Made by a program: the position numbers and the translations under genes
Source: CAVVAY01 sp963746465
Lineage (GTDB): Bacteria > Actinomycetota > Actinomycetes > JACCUZ01
Direction of reading: 5' to 3'
Assembly: GCA_963746465.1 (NCBI GenBank)
Contig: CAVVAY010000005.1
Coordinates: 310,001 to 374,000 of the forward strand
Length of the DNA stretch: 64,000 nucleotides
The notes under the pieces: generated by a model
Databases searched by the model: none
What the model was told of the DNA's origin: nothing
The model's input: the letters and a program-made list of their open reading frames with translations, nothing else
Shown here: one piece after another, positions 36,578-44,968 of the stretch
Numbering within the stretch: the first letter of the stretch is position 1
Layout of the letters: every line of letters begins with the position of its first letter

Positions 36578-37248
36578 CCGGCACCGCGGCGCTCGTGCCG
36601 ACGTTGCCGGCGCAGGTCGTGGTGCTGGCCAAGACCCCGGTGGCTGGTCGCGTCAAGACCCGGCTGACCCCGCCGTACACCGATGTCCAGGCGGCGTGCC
36701 TCGCGCAGGCCGCGCTCGTCGACACGTTGCGCGCTGCGATGAGCTCCTCGGTGCGACGGGTCGTCCTGGTCCTGGACGGTCGGCCGGGAGAATGGCTGCC
36801 GGCCGGCGTGCCGGTCCGTCCTCAGCGCCGAGGCCGTCTCGACGAGCGCATCGCGCACGCGCTGGTCGACACCTGGACCGAGCTGCCGCTGCCGGTCCTC
36901 CTGATCGGGATGGACACCCCTCAGCTCACCGGCGCCGACCTCGACCGCGCCGTGGTGGCCCTGGTTCAGGGCGACAGCGACGCCGTCCTCGGCCCCGCTA
37001 TGGACGGCGGCTACTGGGCGATAGGGCTGAGGCAACCGGCTCTCGACCATGTCCGCTCGGTCCCGATGTCCCGAGCCGACACCGGCGCCCGGCAGCTCGA
37101 GCAGCTGGTGTCCTGCGGCCTGCGGGTCCAGCTGCTAGAGACGCGGCGGGACGTCGACCTGGCCGCAGACGCCGACCTGGTCGCGGCCGAGGCGCCCGGC
37201 GGTGGCTTCGCGGCCGAGCTGACGCGGATCTCGGCGGGCGCCGCGTGA
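36574..37248 (+). CDS. DUF2064 / TIGR04282-like glycosyltransferase
   Basis: A 224-residue GT-A-fold protein: VVVLAKTPVAGRVKTRLTPP (nucleotide loop), VLLIGMDTPQLTG, and DAVLGPAMDGGYWAIGL, which match the DUF2064 (CofC/GT-like) family. Relatives include an arsenosugar biosynthesis glycosyltransferase, but nothing here implies arsenic. It probably transfers or activates a sugar in the same pathway as its neighbours. It overlaps the GT2 gene (GTGA) and the methyltransferase (TGATG). Confidence 0.82.
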   Translation: MTGTAALVPTLPAQVVVLAKTPVAGRVKTRLTPPYTDVQAACLAQAALVDTLRAAMSSSVRRVVLVLDGRPGEWLPAGVPVRPQRRGRLDERIAHALVDTWTELPLPVLLIGMDTPQLTGADLDRAVVALVQGDSDAVLGPAMDGGYWAIGLRQPALDHVRSVPMSRADTGARQLEQLVSCGLRVQLLETRRDVDLAADADLVAAEAPGGGFAAELTRISAGAA

Positions 37249-37868
37249 TGGGCCAGTTGTACTCCGGCGCGCTACGTGACGGCCGGCGGCTCGAGGCCGT
37301 CTACCCGGACGGTCGTCGGGTCGCCGTACCGGTCGAGTCCTGGTTGGGGCCGCTGCAGCCCGGAGACGCCGGCCTGATCGACAGATGCACGGGTGCCACC
37401 TTGGACGTCGGCTGCGGTCCGGGGCGGCTGGCCGCGGCCCTGAGACGGCGTGGTGTCCCGGCACTGGGCATCGACGTCAACACCGAAGCCCTACGCCTCG
37501 CCCGGACTGCAGGAGCCCGGGTGCTGCGGTGCTCGGTGTTCGGCGACGTGCCGCGCCCGGGGAGCTGGGACACCGTCCTGCTCGCTGACGGCAACATCGG
37601 TATCGGGGGGGTGCCTGTGGTCCTGCTGCGTCGGGTCGCGTGCCTGCTGGCCCCCGGGGGCCACGCCCTGGTAGAGGTCGAGGGCCCCGAAGCCAGCAGC
37701 GGCCGGACCCGGCTGCGGCTGGCTAGCGGCGACCGCGTCTCACGGCCCTTCCCGTGGGCCCACCTCGCCCTTCGCGACGCTGCGGGCGCGGCCGCGCTCG
37801 CGGGAATGCGAGCTGACGACTGTTGGCAGGACTCGGGCCGTTGGTTCGTCACCCTGCGACAGGAATGA
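37248..37868 (+). CDS. Class I SAM-dependent methyltransferase
   Basis: A 206-residue Rossmann-fold methyltransferase. Motif I is LDVGCGPGRLAAAL and the acidic loop is ALGIDVNTEAL; post-I and motif II follow (DTVLLADGNIGIGG, LAPGGHALVEVEG). The start is the ATG in TGATG overlapping the previous stop; a GTG one codon earlier also exists. The likely substrate is the sugar lipid or glycan made by the neighbours. Confidence 0.82.
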   Translation: MGQLYSGALRDGRRLEAVYPDGRRVAVPVESWLGPLQPGDAGLIDRCTGATLDVGCGPGRLAAALRRRGVPALGIDVNTEALRLARTAGARVLRCSVFGDVPRPGSWDTVLLADGNIGIGGVPVVLLRRVACLLAPGGHALVEVEGPEASSGRTRLRLASGDRVSRPFPWAHLALRDAAGAAALAGMRADDCWQDSGRWFVTLRQE

Positions 37869-37895
37869 CCGAGCCGACCGAGAGGCATCCGGACC

Positions 37896-39101
37896 ATGGT
37901 CCCGCACTTCGTGACCGACAAGCCCCCGTTCTGGCCGCGGTTCAGCAGCCCTCTCCGGTCGACCGCCCTCACTGCACGCCTGGGGCGGGTCCTGGGGATC
38001 ATGCTCGGGATCTGCTTCGTCACCGGCCTGGCGAGCCACTACCAATACCACCCGTGGTCGTGGCTGCCGGAACCAGCCAGCCCGGTCGGGCTCTACCGGG
38101 TGACGCAGGGGCTGCACGTCCTCACCGGGATCGCGTGCATCCCCTTGATCCTCGTCAAGCTCTGGTCGGTCTACCCCAACCTGTTCCGTTGGCCAACCGT
38201 GCGCTCGGCCGGTCATGCAGTGGAACGCCTGTCCGTGTTCGTGCTGGTCTCCTCGACCCTGCTCCAGCTGGCGACCGGCTTTATGAACATTCTCGGCTGG
38301 TACGCGTGGCCGTGGTCGTTCGTGCGAGTCCACCACTACCTCGGCTACGTCGTGATCGGCTCGGTGCTGCTGCACGTCGCCGTCAAGCTGCCCGACATCG
38401 CCTACGGGCTGCGGACCCGCGTGGCCGACGGTGACGTCCTCACCGAGACGCCCTGGAGCGACAACCCGCAGGCGCACAGCAACGCGGGTCCGGACACCAA
38501 GCCGCCGCCGACCCCAGCCATCAGCCGACGCGGTCTGCTCGCCGCGACCGGGGCCGGGGTCGGCCTGGTGGTCGTGACCACCGCCGGGCAGACCCTCACG
38601 CCGCTACGGGCGCTGGGCCTTCTCGCCGCCCGGGACCCGGGCAAGGGGCCGCAAGGCGTGCCGGTGAACCGGACGGCGATGCAAGCCGGGGTCATCGAGG
38701 CTGCCCGGGCACCGGACTGGACGCTCGAGGTCGTCGGCCCCCAGCCGTACCGGATCGGGCTGGCCGAGCTCGAGCAGATGGACTTGTCCGAAGCGAGCCT
38801 GCCGATCACCTGCGTCGAGGGGTGGAGCGTCGGGGCCTCGTGGCGTGGCATCAGGCTGCTCGACGTCGTGCGGCGGGCCGGCGGGGACGCGGGCTCGCGC
38901 GTTCGCGTCGTCTCGCTGCAGACCTTCGGGGCTTACGGCGGCAGCACGGTGGAAGGCCCACAAGTCGCGCACGCCCTGCTCGCCACCCATCTCAACGGTG
39001 AGCGGCTGAACATCGACCACGGTTTCCCGCTGCGGCTCATCGCTCCGAACCGGGCCGGCGTCCTGAACACGAAGTGGCTGACGAAGATCGTGGTGAGCTG
39101 A
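37896..39101 (+). CDS. Cytochrome b561-like / sulfite oxidase-family molybdoenzyme fusion
   Basis: A 401-residue two-part protein. The N-terminal half has four membrane helices with likely haem histidines (GLHVLTG, VHHYLGYVV, LLHVAV). A Tat-like SRRGLLAATGAG at about residue 210 starts a second membrane pass, then an extracytoplasmic Oxidored_molyb domain with the molybdopterin cysteine C306 in ITCVEGWSVGASW. Such proteins pass electrons between a substrate outside the membrane and the quinone pool. Substrate is unknown. No MoCo genes are in the window. The fusion of the haem and Mo parts in one chain is notable. Confidence 0.85.
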   Translation: MVPHFVTDKPPFWPRFSSPLRSTALTARLGRVLGIMLGICFVTGLASHYQYHPWSWLPEPASPVGLYRVTQGLHVLTGIACIPLILVKLWSVYPNLFRWPTVRSAGHAVERLSVFVLVSSTLLQLATGFMNILGWYAWPWSFVRVHHYLGYVVIGSVLLHVAVKLPDIAYGLRTRVADGDVLTETPWSDNPQAHSNAGPDTKPPPTPAISRRGLLAATGAGVGLVVVTTAGQTLTPLRALGLLAARDPGKGPQGVPVNRTAMQAGVIEAARAPDWTLEVVGPQPYRIGLAELEQMDLSEASLPITCVEGWSVGASWRGIRLLDVVRRAGGDAGSRVRVVSLQTFGAYGGSTVEGPQVAHALLATHLNGERLNIDHGFPLRLIAPNRAGVLNTKWLTKIVVS

Positions 39102-39551
39102 GTGCGTTGGTGGCGGCGCGGCCTCGGGGTCGTAGGCGTCCTCATGGTCGGGTACGGCGGCCAGCGACTGCTGACCGGCACCCCGGTAGCGGACCTTCGG
39201 CCGCTCGCCGTCTGGCTGATAGCCGCGGTGCTCATCCACGACGGTGTGGTCTCGCCGGCCGTGCTCGGGGCCGGCTGGGTGGTGAAGCGGCTCCCGCCGA
39301 GGCCTCGCCGGTTCGTCCAGGCCGGCCTGGTCGTCAGCGGGATGCTCATCGTGGTGGCAGCGCCGCTGATCAACCGTCAGGGGACCCAGGTCGCCAGCAA
39401 GGGACTGCTGCTTCGCGACTATGCCGCGAACCTCGCGCTGCTGCTGGCGCTGGTGGCTCTCGTCAGCGCCGGCGGCTACCTCTGGTCGCTGGCGCAAGGG
39501 CGGTCCGGCACGGCCGCGGGTGCATCCCCGGGCGACCCGGCCCCGCGGTGA
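39102..39551 (+). CDS. Small four-helix membrane protein, unknown function
   Basis: A 149-residue protein with four predicted transmembrane helices and a short basic N-terminus (MRWWRRGLG). One helix pair is joined by LPPRPRRFVQ. No known domain. The GTG start abuts the molybdoenzyme stop, and its stop overlaps the next GTG by 4 nt, so it belongs to the same operon and may be a subunit of the oxidase or of the glycosyltransferase. Confidence 0.75.
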   Translation: MRWWRRGLGVVGVLMVGYGGQRLLTGTPVADLRPLAVWLIAAVLIHDGVVSPAVLGAGWVVKRLPPRPRRFVQAGLVVSGMLIVVAAPLINRQGTQVASKGLLLRDYAANLALLLALVALVSAGGYLWSLAQGRSGTAAGASPGDPAPR

Positions 39552-40867
39552 GTTTCCGACGGGGACCGGTCGCGGTTCGTCCGGGAACCGACGCGTGGGC
39601 CCTGCTCGGGTGGGCCGCCCTGCTCGTCGCGGCCATCCTGTGGGGACGTCACCTGCTGCCTCAGGGCCACCTGAACGTCAGCTCTCCGCCCTTCTTGGGC
39701 CTCCCCCGGTGGGCGCCGGTAGAGCAGCTTCCCGCTCTCGCGGTCGCGGGCGCCTTCATCCTCACCGTCCCGTACCTGGCCGGCAGGCTGCCGTGGCGGC
39801 TGGCGCTCGTCCTGGCCTGGGCGGCTGCCGCGATCTGGGCGGTCGCCCTGGGGATCGGCGACGGGCACCCGACGCTCGGCGGGGTCCTCAACCAGTCGAG
39901 CGAGTACCTCCCGGCCGTGCGCACGGTGCGGTCCCCTGGGGACTTCCTCAGCGGGTTCGCTGACGCGGTGGCGCATCTGCGCTACCCGGTGCATGTCAAC
40001 GGCCATCCGCCGTTGATGGTTCTCGTCCTGTGGGGCTGGGACCGGCTCGGCGCGTCAGGGCCGGCCTGGGCCGCTGCCCTGGTGATCGGGGTAGGGGCCT
40101 CATCGGTCATGGCCGTGGCCACGACCTTGCGTACGGTGGCCGGCGAGACGGCGGCGCGACGGACGCTGCCTTTCCTCATCCTCGGGCCCTTCGCGATCAC
40201 CGTGGCCACGAGCGCGGACGCCTTCTTCCTGGGGGTGACGTCCTGGGCGGCCGCGGCGCTGGCGGTGGGACTCCACCACCGCTCGCGTCCCGTCCTCGTC
40301 CTCGCCGGACTACTTGCCGGCGCTGTTCCCTACCTCAGCTATGGACTGGTGCCCTTCGGGGTGGTGCTTGTCGCCGTGGCCGTCCTCGTCTTTCGACGCG
40401 ACGGCATGCCGTCGACACGCCGCACGGGGCTCTCGGTGACCGCCGCGTTCATAGGCGGCCTGCTCGTCGTGCCACTCGCGATGAGCGCGGCGGGGTTCTG
40501 GTGGCTAGACGGCGTCCGCGCGACCCACGTCGCGTGGGTCGCGGGGCGGGGCGACGACCGCCCCTACCTCTACTCGTTCCTGGCCGACCTTGCCGTGCTC
40601 GCCGCCCTGACCGGCCCAGCGACCGCTGTCGCGGCAACTCGGAGGGCCAGCGTCGCGACGACGCTGCTCCCTGGGGCCGCCTTCGCCGCTGTGCTGTCCT
40701 TGGCGGCGGCCGGCGTCACCCGACTCGAGGTCGAACGGATCTGGCTTCCGTTCGCACCCTGGATCGTGGTTCTCACCCTCTCGCTCAGCGGTCGCGTGCG
40801 GTTGTGGCTGGCGGCGAACGCGGCGGTGGCGCTGGTGTTCCAGACCCTGGTGCTCGGCGGCTGGTAG
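39548..40867 (+). CDS. GT-C-like polytopic membrane glycosyltransferase
   Basis: A 439-residue protein with about eleven transmembrane helices and a large first extracytoplasmic loop containing HVNGHPPLMVLVLWGW, which resembles the His-Pro-Pro-Leu motif of GT39/ArnT-like mannosyl- and aminoarabinose transferases. It would transfer a lipid-linked sugar outside the membrane. Exact acceptor unknown. The GTG start overlaps the preceding stop. It is the last gene of the operon; 150 bp of non-coding sequence follow. Confidence 0.7.
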   Translation: MSFRRGPVAVRPGTDAWALLGWAALLVAAILWGRHLLPQGHLNVSSPPFLGLPRWAPVEQLPALAVAGAFILTVPYLAGRLPWRLALVLAWAAAAIWAVALGIGDGHPTLGGVLNQSSEYLPAVRTVRSPGDFLSGFADAVAHLRYPVHVNGHPPLMVLVLWGWDRLGASGPAWAAALVIGVGASSVMAVATTLRTVAGETAARRTLPFLILGPFAITVATSADAFFLGVTSWAAAALAVGLHHRSRPVLVLAGLLAGAVPYLSYGLVPFGVVLVAVAVLVFRRDGMPSTRRTGLSVTAAFIGGLLVVPLAMSAAGFWWLDGVRATHVAWVAGRGDDRPYLYSFLADLAVLAALTGPATAVAATRRASVATTLLPGAAFAAVLSLAAAGVTRLEVERIWLPFAPWIVVLTLSLSGRVRLWLAANAAVALVFQTLVLGGW

Positions 40868-41018
40868 CCATGCCCGCACCAGGGACCTTCTCAGCATCAG
40901 CCCGTACCGCACGATCACCCACGCTCAGTGCGGCGATGGCGGCGCCTCTCGACCCGGTCGAGCAGTCGTCCTGGATCGCGACGAGGACCGCAAGGCTGCC
41001 TGATGCGACAGTGGCAGT

Positions 41019-41894
41019 GTGAACAGGAGTGGTCTTGTCGCCAGGGGGGCAGCTCTGGTCGCGCCCGTCGCGCTGGCGACGTTCAGTGGGACAGCGCTGG
41101 CAGTGGTGTATGCGGTGACGGTGCGCACCGCGCCCGGAAGGCGGTTCGGTGATGCCTCGTTGCGGGGTGCCATCCTCACCAAATCGGGTGCTGCGCAAGC
41201 TGTCGACGCTGTGTTGGGGGTGGTGTCGCTGGCCGCGTTGCTGGCCGGGATCGCGGCGATTGCTGTCACTGCGCTGATCCGGCTTCGCCGGTCGCTGGGC
41301 CTGGTCGCGATCGGCCTCGTGGTCGCGGCAAACGCGTCGACCTGGCTACTGAAGAACCATGTGCTCTCCCGGCCCGATCTGGGCCTGAGCGAGATAACCC
41401 CCTCGACGCACAACAGCCTGCCCAGTGGGCACACCACAGCGGTCTTTTCCGTGGTGGTGGCGGTGCTGTTCGTCCTGCCGGAAGGTTGGCGTCGGCCGGT
41501 CGCAGCGGCCGGCGGGCTTGCAGCGATCGCGACCGCCCTCGCGGCGATGTCAGCAGGGTGGCATCGCGCCGGAGACTCTGTCGCTGCCTTTCTCCTGGTG
41601 GGCATGTGGGCCGGGATCGCCGCGACAACCGTCGTCGTCGTTGGCAGCGGTGAGGCTCGTCCTGCCCGACAGGGGCGGCCGGCCTCTGAGTGGAGTCGGT
41701 GGCTGTGGCCGGTGACCGGGGGCTCGATGGCGATGGGCTTGTGCGTCGCCGCAGGTCTGGTCCTTGTCGGGCCGCTGCGACGGAGCGTTGTCGGTGCGGT
41801 GTTGGCATTTGGCGCGGGTGGCCTGCTCATCGTCGCTGCGGCGGCTGCCGTGCTGCTTGCGGCCCTGCTCGTACTCAGCCGAATCGACACGTGA
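41019..41894 (+). CDS. PAP2-family membrane phosphatase
   Basis: A 291-residue protein with six helices and the three PAP2 motifs: KNHVLSRPD, LPSGHTTAV (with the catalytic histidine) and SAGWHRAGD. It should dephosphorylate a lipid pyrophosphate or phosphatidate on the outer face, for example undecaprenyl pyrophosphate. The GTG start at 41019 is the one in phase. The extra C-terminal helices (about 220-290) are beyond the minimal PAP2 domain. No close partner. Confidence 0.85.
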   Translation: MNRSGLVARGAALVAPVALATFSGTALAVVYAVTVRTAPGRRFGDASLRGAILTKSGAAQAVDAVLGVVSLAALLAGIAAIAVTALIRLRRSLGLVAIGLVVAANASTWLLKNHVLSRPDLGLSEITPSTHNSLPSGHTTAVFSVVVAVLFVLPEGWRRPVAAAGGLAAIATALAAMSAGWHRAGDSVAAFLLVGMWAGIAATTVVVVGSGEARPARQGRPASEWSRWLWPVTGGSMAMGLCVAAGLVLVGPLRRSVVGAVLAFGAGGLLIVAAAAAVLLAALLVLSRIDT

Positions 41895-42033
41895 TCCGCT
41901 CGATCTCTGATCAGTGACTCAGGTGCCTGATCGTCCTGCCCTTCGCGGGTGCTGTCCGCATGGCCGCGATGGTGGCGCGCATGCCCGTTGGTCTGACAGA
42001 TTGCCGACATGGCGGACTCCCCCCTCGCGAAGG

Positions 42034-43398
42034 ATGAGCGTGCTCGCTGATCGGGTGGTCACGAGCCGCTGGAGAGTGCTCGCTGATGCCGTGAGAACCC
42101 AGCTGTGGCCGCTTCCGGCTGCAGCGGTCGTGGTTGCGGTGGCCGCGGGTGTGGGCCTGCCGCGCCTTGACGCGAACATCGATGATGAGTTGCCCGCCGG
42201 GATGTCCGGCTACTTGTTCGGCGGTGGGGCGGAGGCGGCCCGGTCGGTGCTCGTGGCGGTCGCCGGCTCGCTCATCACCGTGACCGCACTGACGTTCTCT
42301 CTCACCGTGGTCACCTTGCAGCTGGCCAGCAGCCAGTTCTCCCCACGGCTGCTGAGGACGTTCACGTCCGACCGGGCTGTGCAGGGCACGATGGCGTTGT
42401 TCCTTGCCACTTTCGTCTACGCCCTGACGGTGCTTCGTACGGTGCGGACCGACATCGTGGGGCAGCCGGGATTCGTCCCTCAACTGTCTGTCACGATGGC
42501 GTACGCCCTGACCATCCTCAGCGTCCTTACACTGGTTGGTTTCCTGTCGCACCTGGTTCGGGAGATCAGGGTCGAGTCCATGCTCCGCAACGTTCATCGC
42601 GAGGCGTCCACGACCATCGAGGCGACGCTGTCAGCGCAAGGTTCCGGCGAGCAGCCCGCGCCGCCGCGGGTCCCGGCCGGCGCGGTGGACCTGGTGGCGA
42701 AAAGCTCGGGCTTCTTGACTTCCATCAACCAGGCGGCGCTGCTCGATGCCGCCGTCAACGCTGCGGGGAACGTCACGATCGACCGTGAGCCGGGCAGCTC
42801 ACTGGTTGCCGGGACCCCTGTCGGGCGCCTGTGGGCCATGGACCCCGCTCATCCGCTGCTCGCGGACCGCCTCGCCCGGTTCCAGGACGCGGCAGCGAGC
42901 GCTCTGCACATCGGTGTCGAACGCACCGGAGCCCAGGACATCGGGTACGGCCTGCGCCAGCTGGTCGACGTGGCAGTCAAGGCCCTTTCCCCGGGCATCA
43001 ACGACCCGACGACAGCGGTCCACGCCCTCGGCCATGTCAGTGCGCTGCTCTGCGAGCTGGCTTCCCGTGACCCGGGCGAGCTGGTGCAGACCGACGAAGA
43101 GGGCACGGTCCGCGTAGTCCTGAACGGCCCGGATCTGGAGGACCTGCTGGACCTCGCGATCGCGCAGCCCCGCCGCTACGGGGCCACCGACCCCGCCGTC
43201 CTCGCCCGGCTGTTCACCATGCTGCGCGAGCTCGCGTGGTCCACCGACCGACCCGCCCACCACCTGGCCGTCGCAGATCAGCTGGGCCGACTCCTCGGCA
43301 CGGTGGCCGATCAGAGGTTCGATGACACGGAACGCACCGACCTGGCGAGCCTCGCCTCCTCGGTCGAGGACGCGCTGAACCACCGCTGGCACCCATGA
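42034..43398 (+). CDS. DUF2254 membrane protein
   Basis: A 454-residue protein with four N-terminal helices (residues about 25-180), the DUF2254 signature LQLASSQFSPRLLRTF, and a cytoplasmic C-terminal domain with ISPG-like AVKALSPGINDPTTAVHAL. Function is unknown. The ATG at 42034 is chosen; a GTG two codons in is possible, and neither has a good ribosome-binding site. About 110 bp of non-coding sequence follow before the SRPBCC pseudogene. Confidence 0.82.
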   Translation: MSVLADRVVTSRWRVLADAVRTQLWPLPAAAVVVAVAAGVGLPRLDANIDDELPAGMSGYLFGGGAEAARSVLVAVAGSLITVTALTFSLTVVTLQLASSQFSPRLLRTFTSDRAVQGTMALFLATFVYALTVLRTVRTDIVGQPGFVPQLSVTMAYALTILSVLTLVGFLSHLVREIRVESMLRNVHREASTTIEATLSAQGSGEQPAPPRVPAGAVDLVAKSSGFLTSINQAALLDAAVNAAGNVTIDREPGSSLVAGTPVGRLWAMDPAHPLLADRLARFQDAAASALHIGVERTGAQDIGYGLRQLVDVAVKALSPGINDPTTAVHALGHVSALLCELASRDPGELVQTDEEGTVRVVLNGPDLEDLLDLAIAQPRRYGATDPAVLARLFTMLRELAWSTDRPAHHLAVADQLGRLLGTVADQRFDDTERTDLASLASSVEDALNHRWHP

Positions 43399-43509
43399 AC
43401 GTTGCCTCACGGGACCTGTTGCGGGCCGGGTCAGCGGTACTCGGGGTTTCTCGTAGTCCAATCTGGCTCCGGTGTCCCACGCCGCCTCCTTCCTGGTGCA
43501 GTCCGGGTC

Positions 43510-43946
43510 CTACCTGGTCTCGGGGAACAGCGGCTGCGGCTTTCCGGCGTCGGCGTACTTGGCCAGCCGGTCCATGACCATCGCCCAGGTCTGCGCGGTG
43601 TGACCAAGGTCGGTCTCGGGATAGCCGTCGGCGAACCCGTAGTGGCGGAACAGGATGCCGGTGCCGATCTCGGCCCGGCTGGCTGGGCCAAGTTTTCCCA
43701 TTCCCAGGTGGAGCCCTCCCAGAACGGGAAGCCGGAGGTGACCTGCATGCGGACGAGCTTCGCTGGCTCGGTGGTCACGTCGACCTCCAGGTCGACGGCA
43801 GCCTGCGCAAACCCGAACCGGGCGCGCTCGCCGGACAGATCGCAGTCGGCGGACCAGAAGCCGCGTTGACCCTCGGTGGTGACAAGGATCTCGAAGACGC
43901 GCTCGAAGTCCGCAGCCACGTCGATGGCCAGGGTGGTGCGAGCCAT
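43510..43946 (-). pseudogene. SRPBCC/AHSA1-family protein, frameshifted
   Basis: The N-terminal part runs MARTTLAIDVAADFERVFEIL to STWEWE, then the frame breaks at a run of four As on the minus strand (43693-43696). The next frame continues KLGPASRAEIGTGILFRHYG to the stop. A fifth A would restore a single START/SRPBCC protein of about 146 residues. The ATG at 43946 has GGAGG 5 nt upstream. It is divergent from the ArsR/SRPBCC pair across a shared promoter region. Confidence 0.75.
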
Positions 43947-43974
43947 GGGTTCCTCCACAGGGATGGATAACTGG

Positions 43975-43991
43975 TTTAGATTTATCTTAAA
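43975..43991. promoter_or_regulatory. ArsR-type operator candidate
   Basis: TTTAGAT and ATCTTAAA form an imperfect inverted repeat spaced by 2 nt in a sharply AT-rich pocket between the divergent SRPBCC and ArsR genes. Position and composition fit an ArsR-family binding site. Confidence 0.45.
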
Positions 43992-44081
43992 TAGGTTCGC
44001 CGTCAAGGGGCCAGGGCGTCGATGCGTCCACGTCGATAGGTCCACGTCGGCCAAGGCATCAGCGAGGGGAGGACGGTCGTC

Positions 44082-44393
44082 GTGGAGCCTCTGCGGGTGA
44101 TCGCGGCACCGCGGCGGCTGCGGATCCTCGAGCTCGTGTGGGACCGCGAGCGGTCGGCCGGGGACATCGCCGCCCAGTTCGACGTCTCCTGGTCCGCCAT
44201 CAGCCAGCACCTGACCGTGCTGAGAAGTGCGGGGTTCCTCCTCGAGCGACGCGACGGCAACAGCCGCCTCTACCGCGCCGACCAGGCGGCCCTAGGCCCG
44301 CTGCGCGCCGTCCTGGAGGAGCACTGGCGGACGGGCCTCGACCGCGTCAAGGAGCTCGCCGAGGCCGAGCAGCAGAGCCGGGACATGACGTGA
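44082..44393 (+). CDS. ArsR-family transcriptional regulator
   Basis: A 103-residue winged-helix regulator with the recognition region SAGDIAAQFDVSWSAISQHLTVL and wing FLLERRDGNSRLYRA. It lacks a metal-binding CXXC/CVC box, so probably senses something else or pairs with SRPBCC proteins, as is common for ArsR-AHSA1 modules. GTG at 44082 has GGGGAGG 9 nt upstream. Its stop overlaps the start of the next SRPBCC gene by 4 nt. Confidence 0.88.
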   Translation: MEPLRVIAAPRRLRILELVWDRERSAGDIAAQFDVSWSAISQHLTVLRSAGFLLERRDGNSRLYRADQAALGPLRAVLEEHWRTGLDRVKELAEAEQQSRDMT

Positions 44394-44841
44394 CCGAAGC
44401 GCCCATGGCTGGGTCCGACATCCTGGAAGTCAGCGTGCACATCGCCGCCCAGCCCGAGACGGACTTCCCCTACTTCACCGACCCGGCCCGGTACGTCCTG
44501 TGGATGGGATCTGAGGTCGACCTCGAGCCGGTGCCCGGCGGTACCTACCGGGTGCGGATGCGCGACGGCGTGGAGACCGTCGGAGAGTTCCTCGAAGTCG
44601 ACCCGCCCCGCCGCCTCGTCTTCACCTGGGGCTGGACCCAAGGCCCGCCGGTCCCCCCGGCAGCACCCGGGTGGTCGTTACCCTCGAGCCTAAAGCAGAC
44701 GGCACCCGTGTCGTCCTCCGTCACCACGACCTGCCGGACGTCGAGCAGCGCCAGCACCACGCGGGCGGCTGGGAGATGTACCTCGGCCGCCTCGCCGTCC
44801 GCTTGGCCGGTGGCGACCCGGGCCGCGACCCCAACGCCTGA
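44390..44841 (+). pseudogene. SRPBCC/AHSA1-family protein, frameshifted
   Basis: Begins VTEAPMAGSDILEVSVHI and runs to FTWGWTQGPPVPP, where the frame breaks at a run of six Cs (44653-44658). A seventh C restores GSTRVVVTLEPKADGTRVVL and the ending GRDPNA at 44841, giving a normal SRPBCC protein of about 150 residues. The GTG start overlaps the ArsR stop. ArsR-SRPBCC pairs often form operons. Confidence 0.75.
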
Positions 44842-44968
44842 CCGGCCCGCTTCTACCCTGTGGCCGGCGTCAGCGAGCTACGAGATGGCAGGTCTGTGAC
44901 GACCAGCGTCTGCAGGTCGATCATGGACGGAGCCGACACCGACCCGGACTCGGCTCCCGTCGGCATGG

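Noticed and set aside
36574..37248. Arsenosugar biosynthesis
   Set aside because: The DUF2064 protein resembles a family named for arsenosugars, but no arsenic methyltransferase or radical SAM partner is present.
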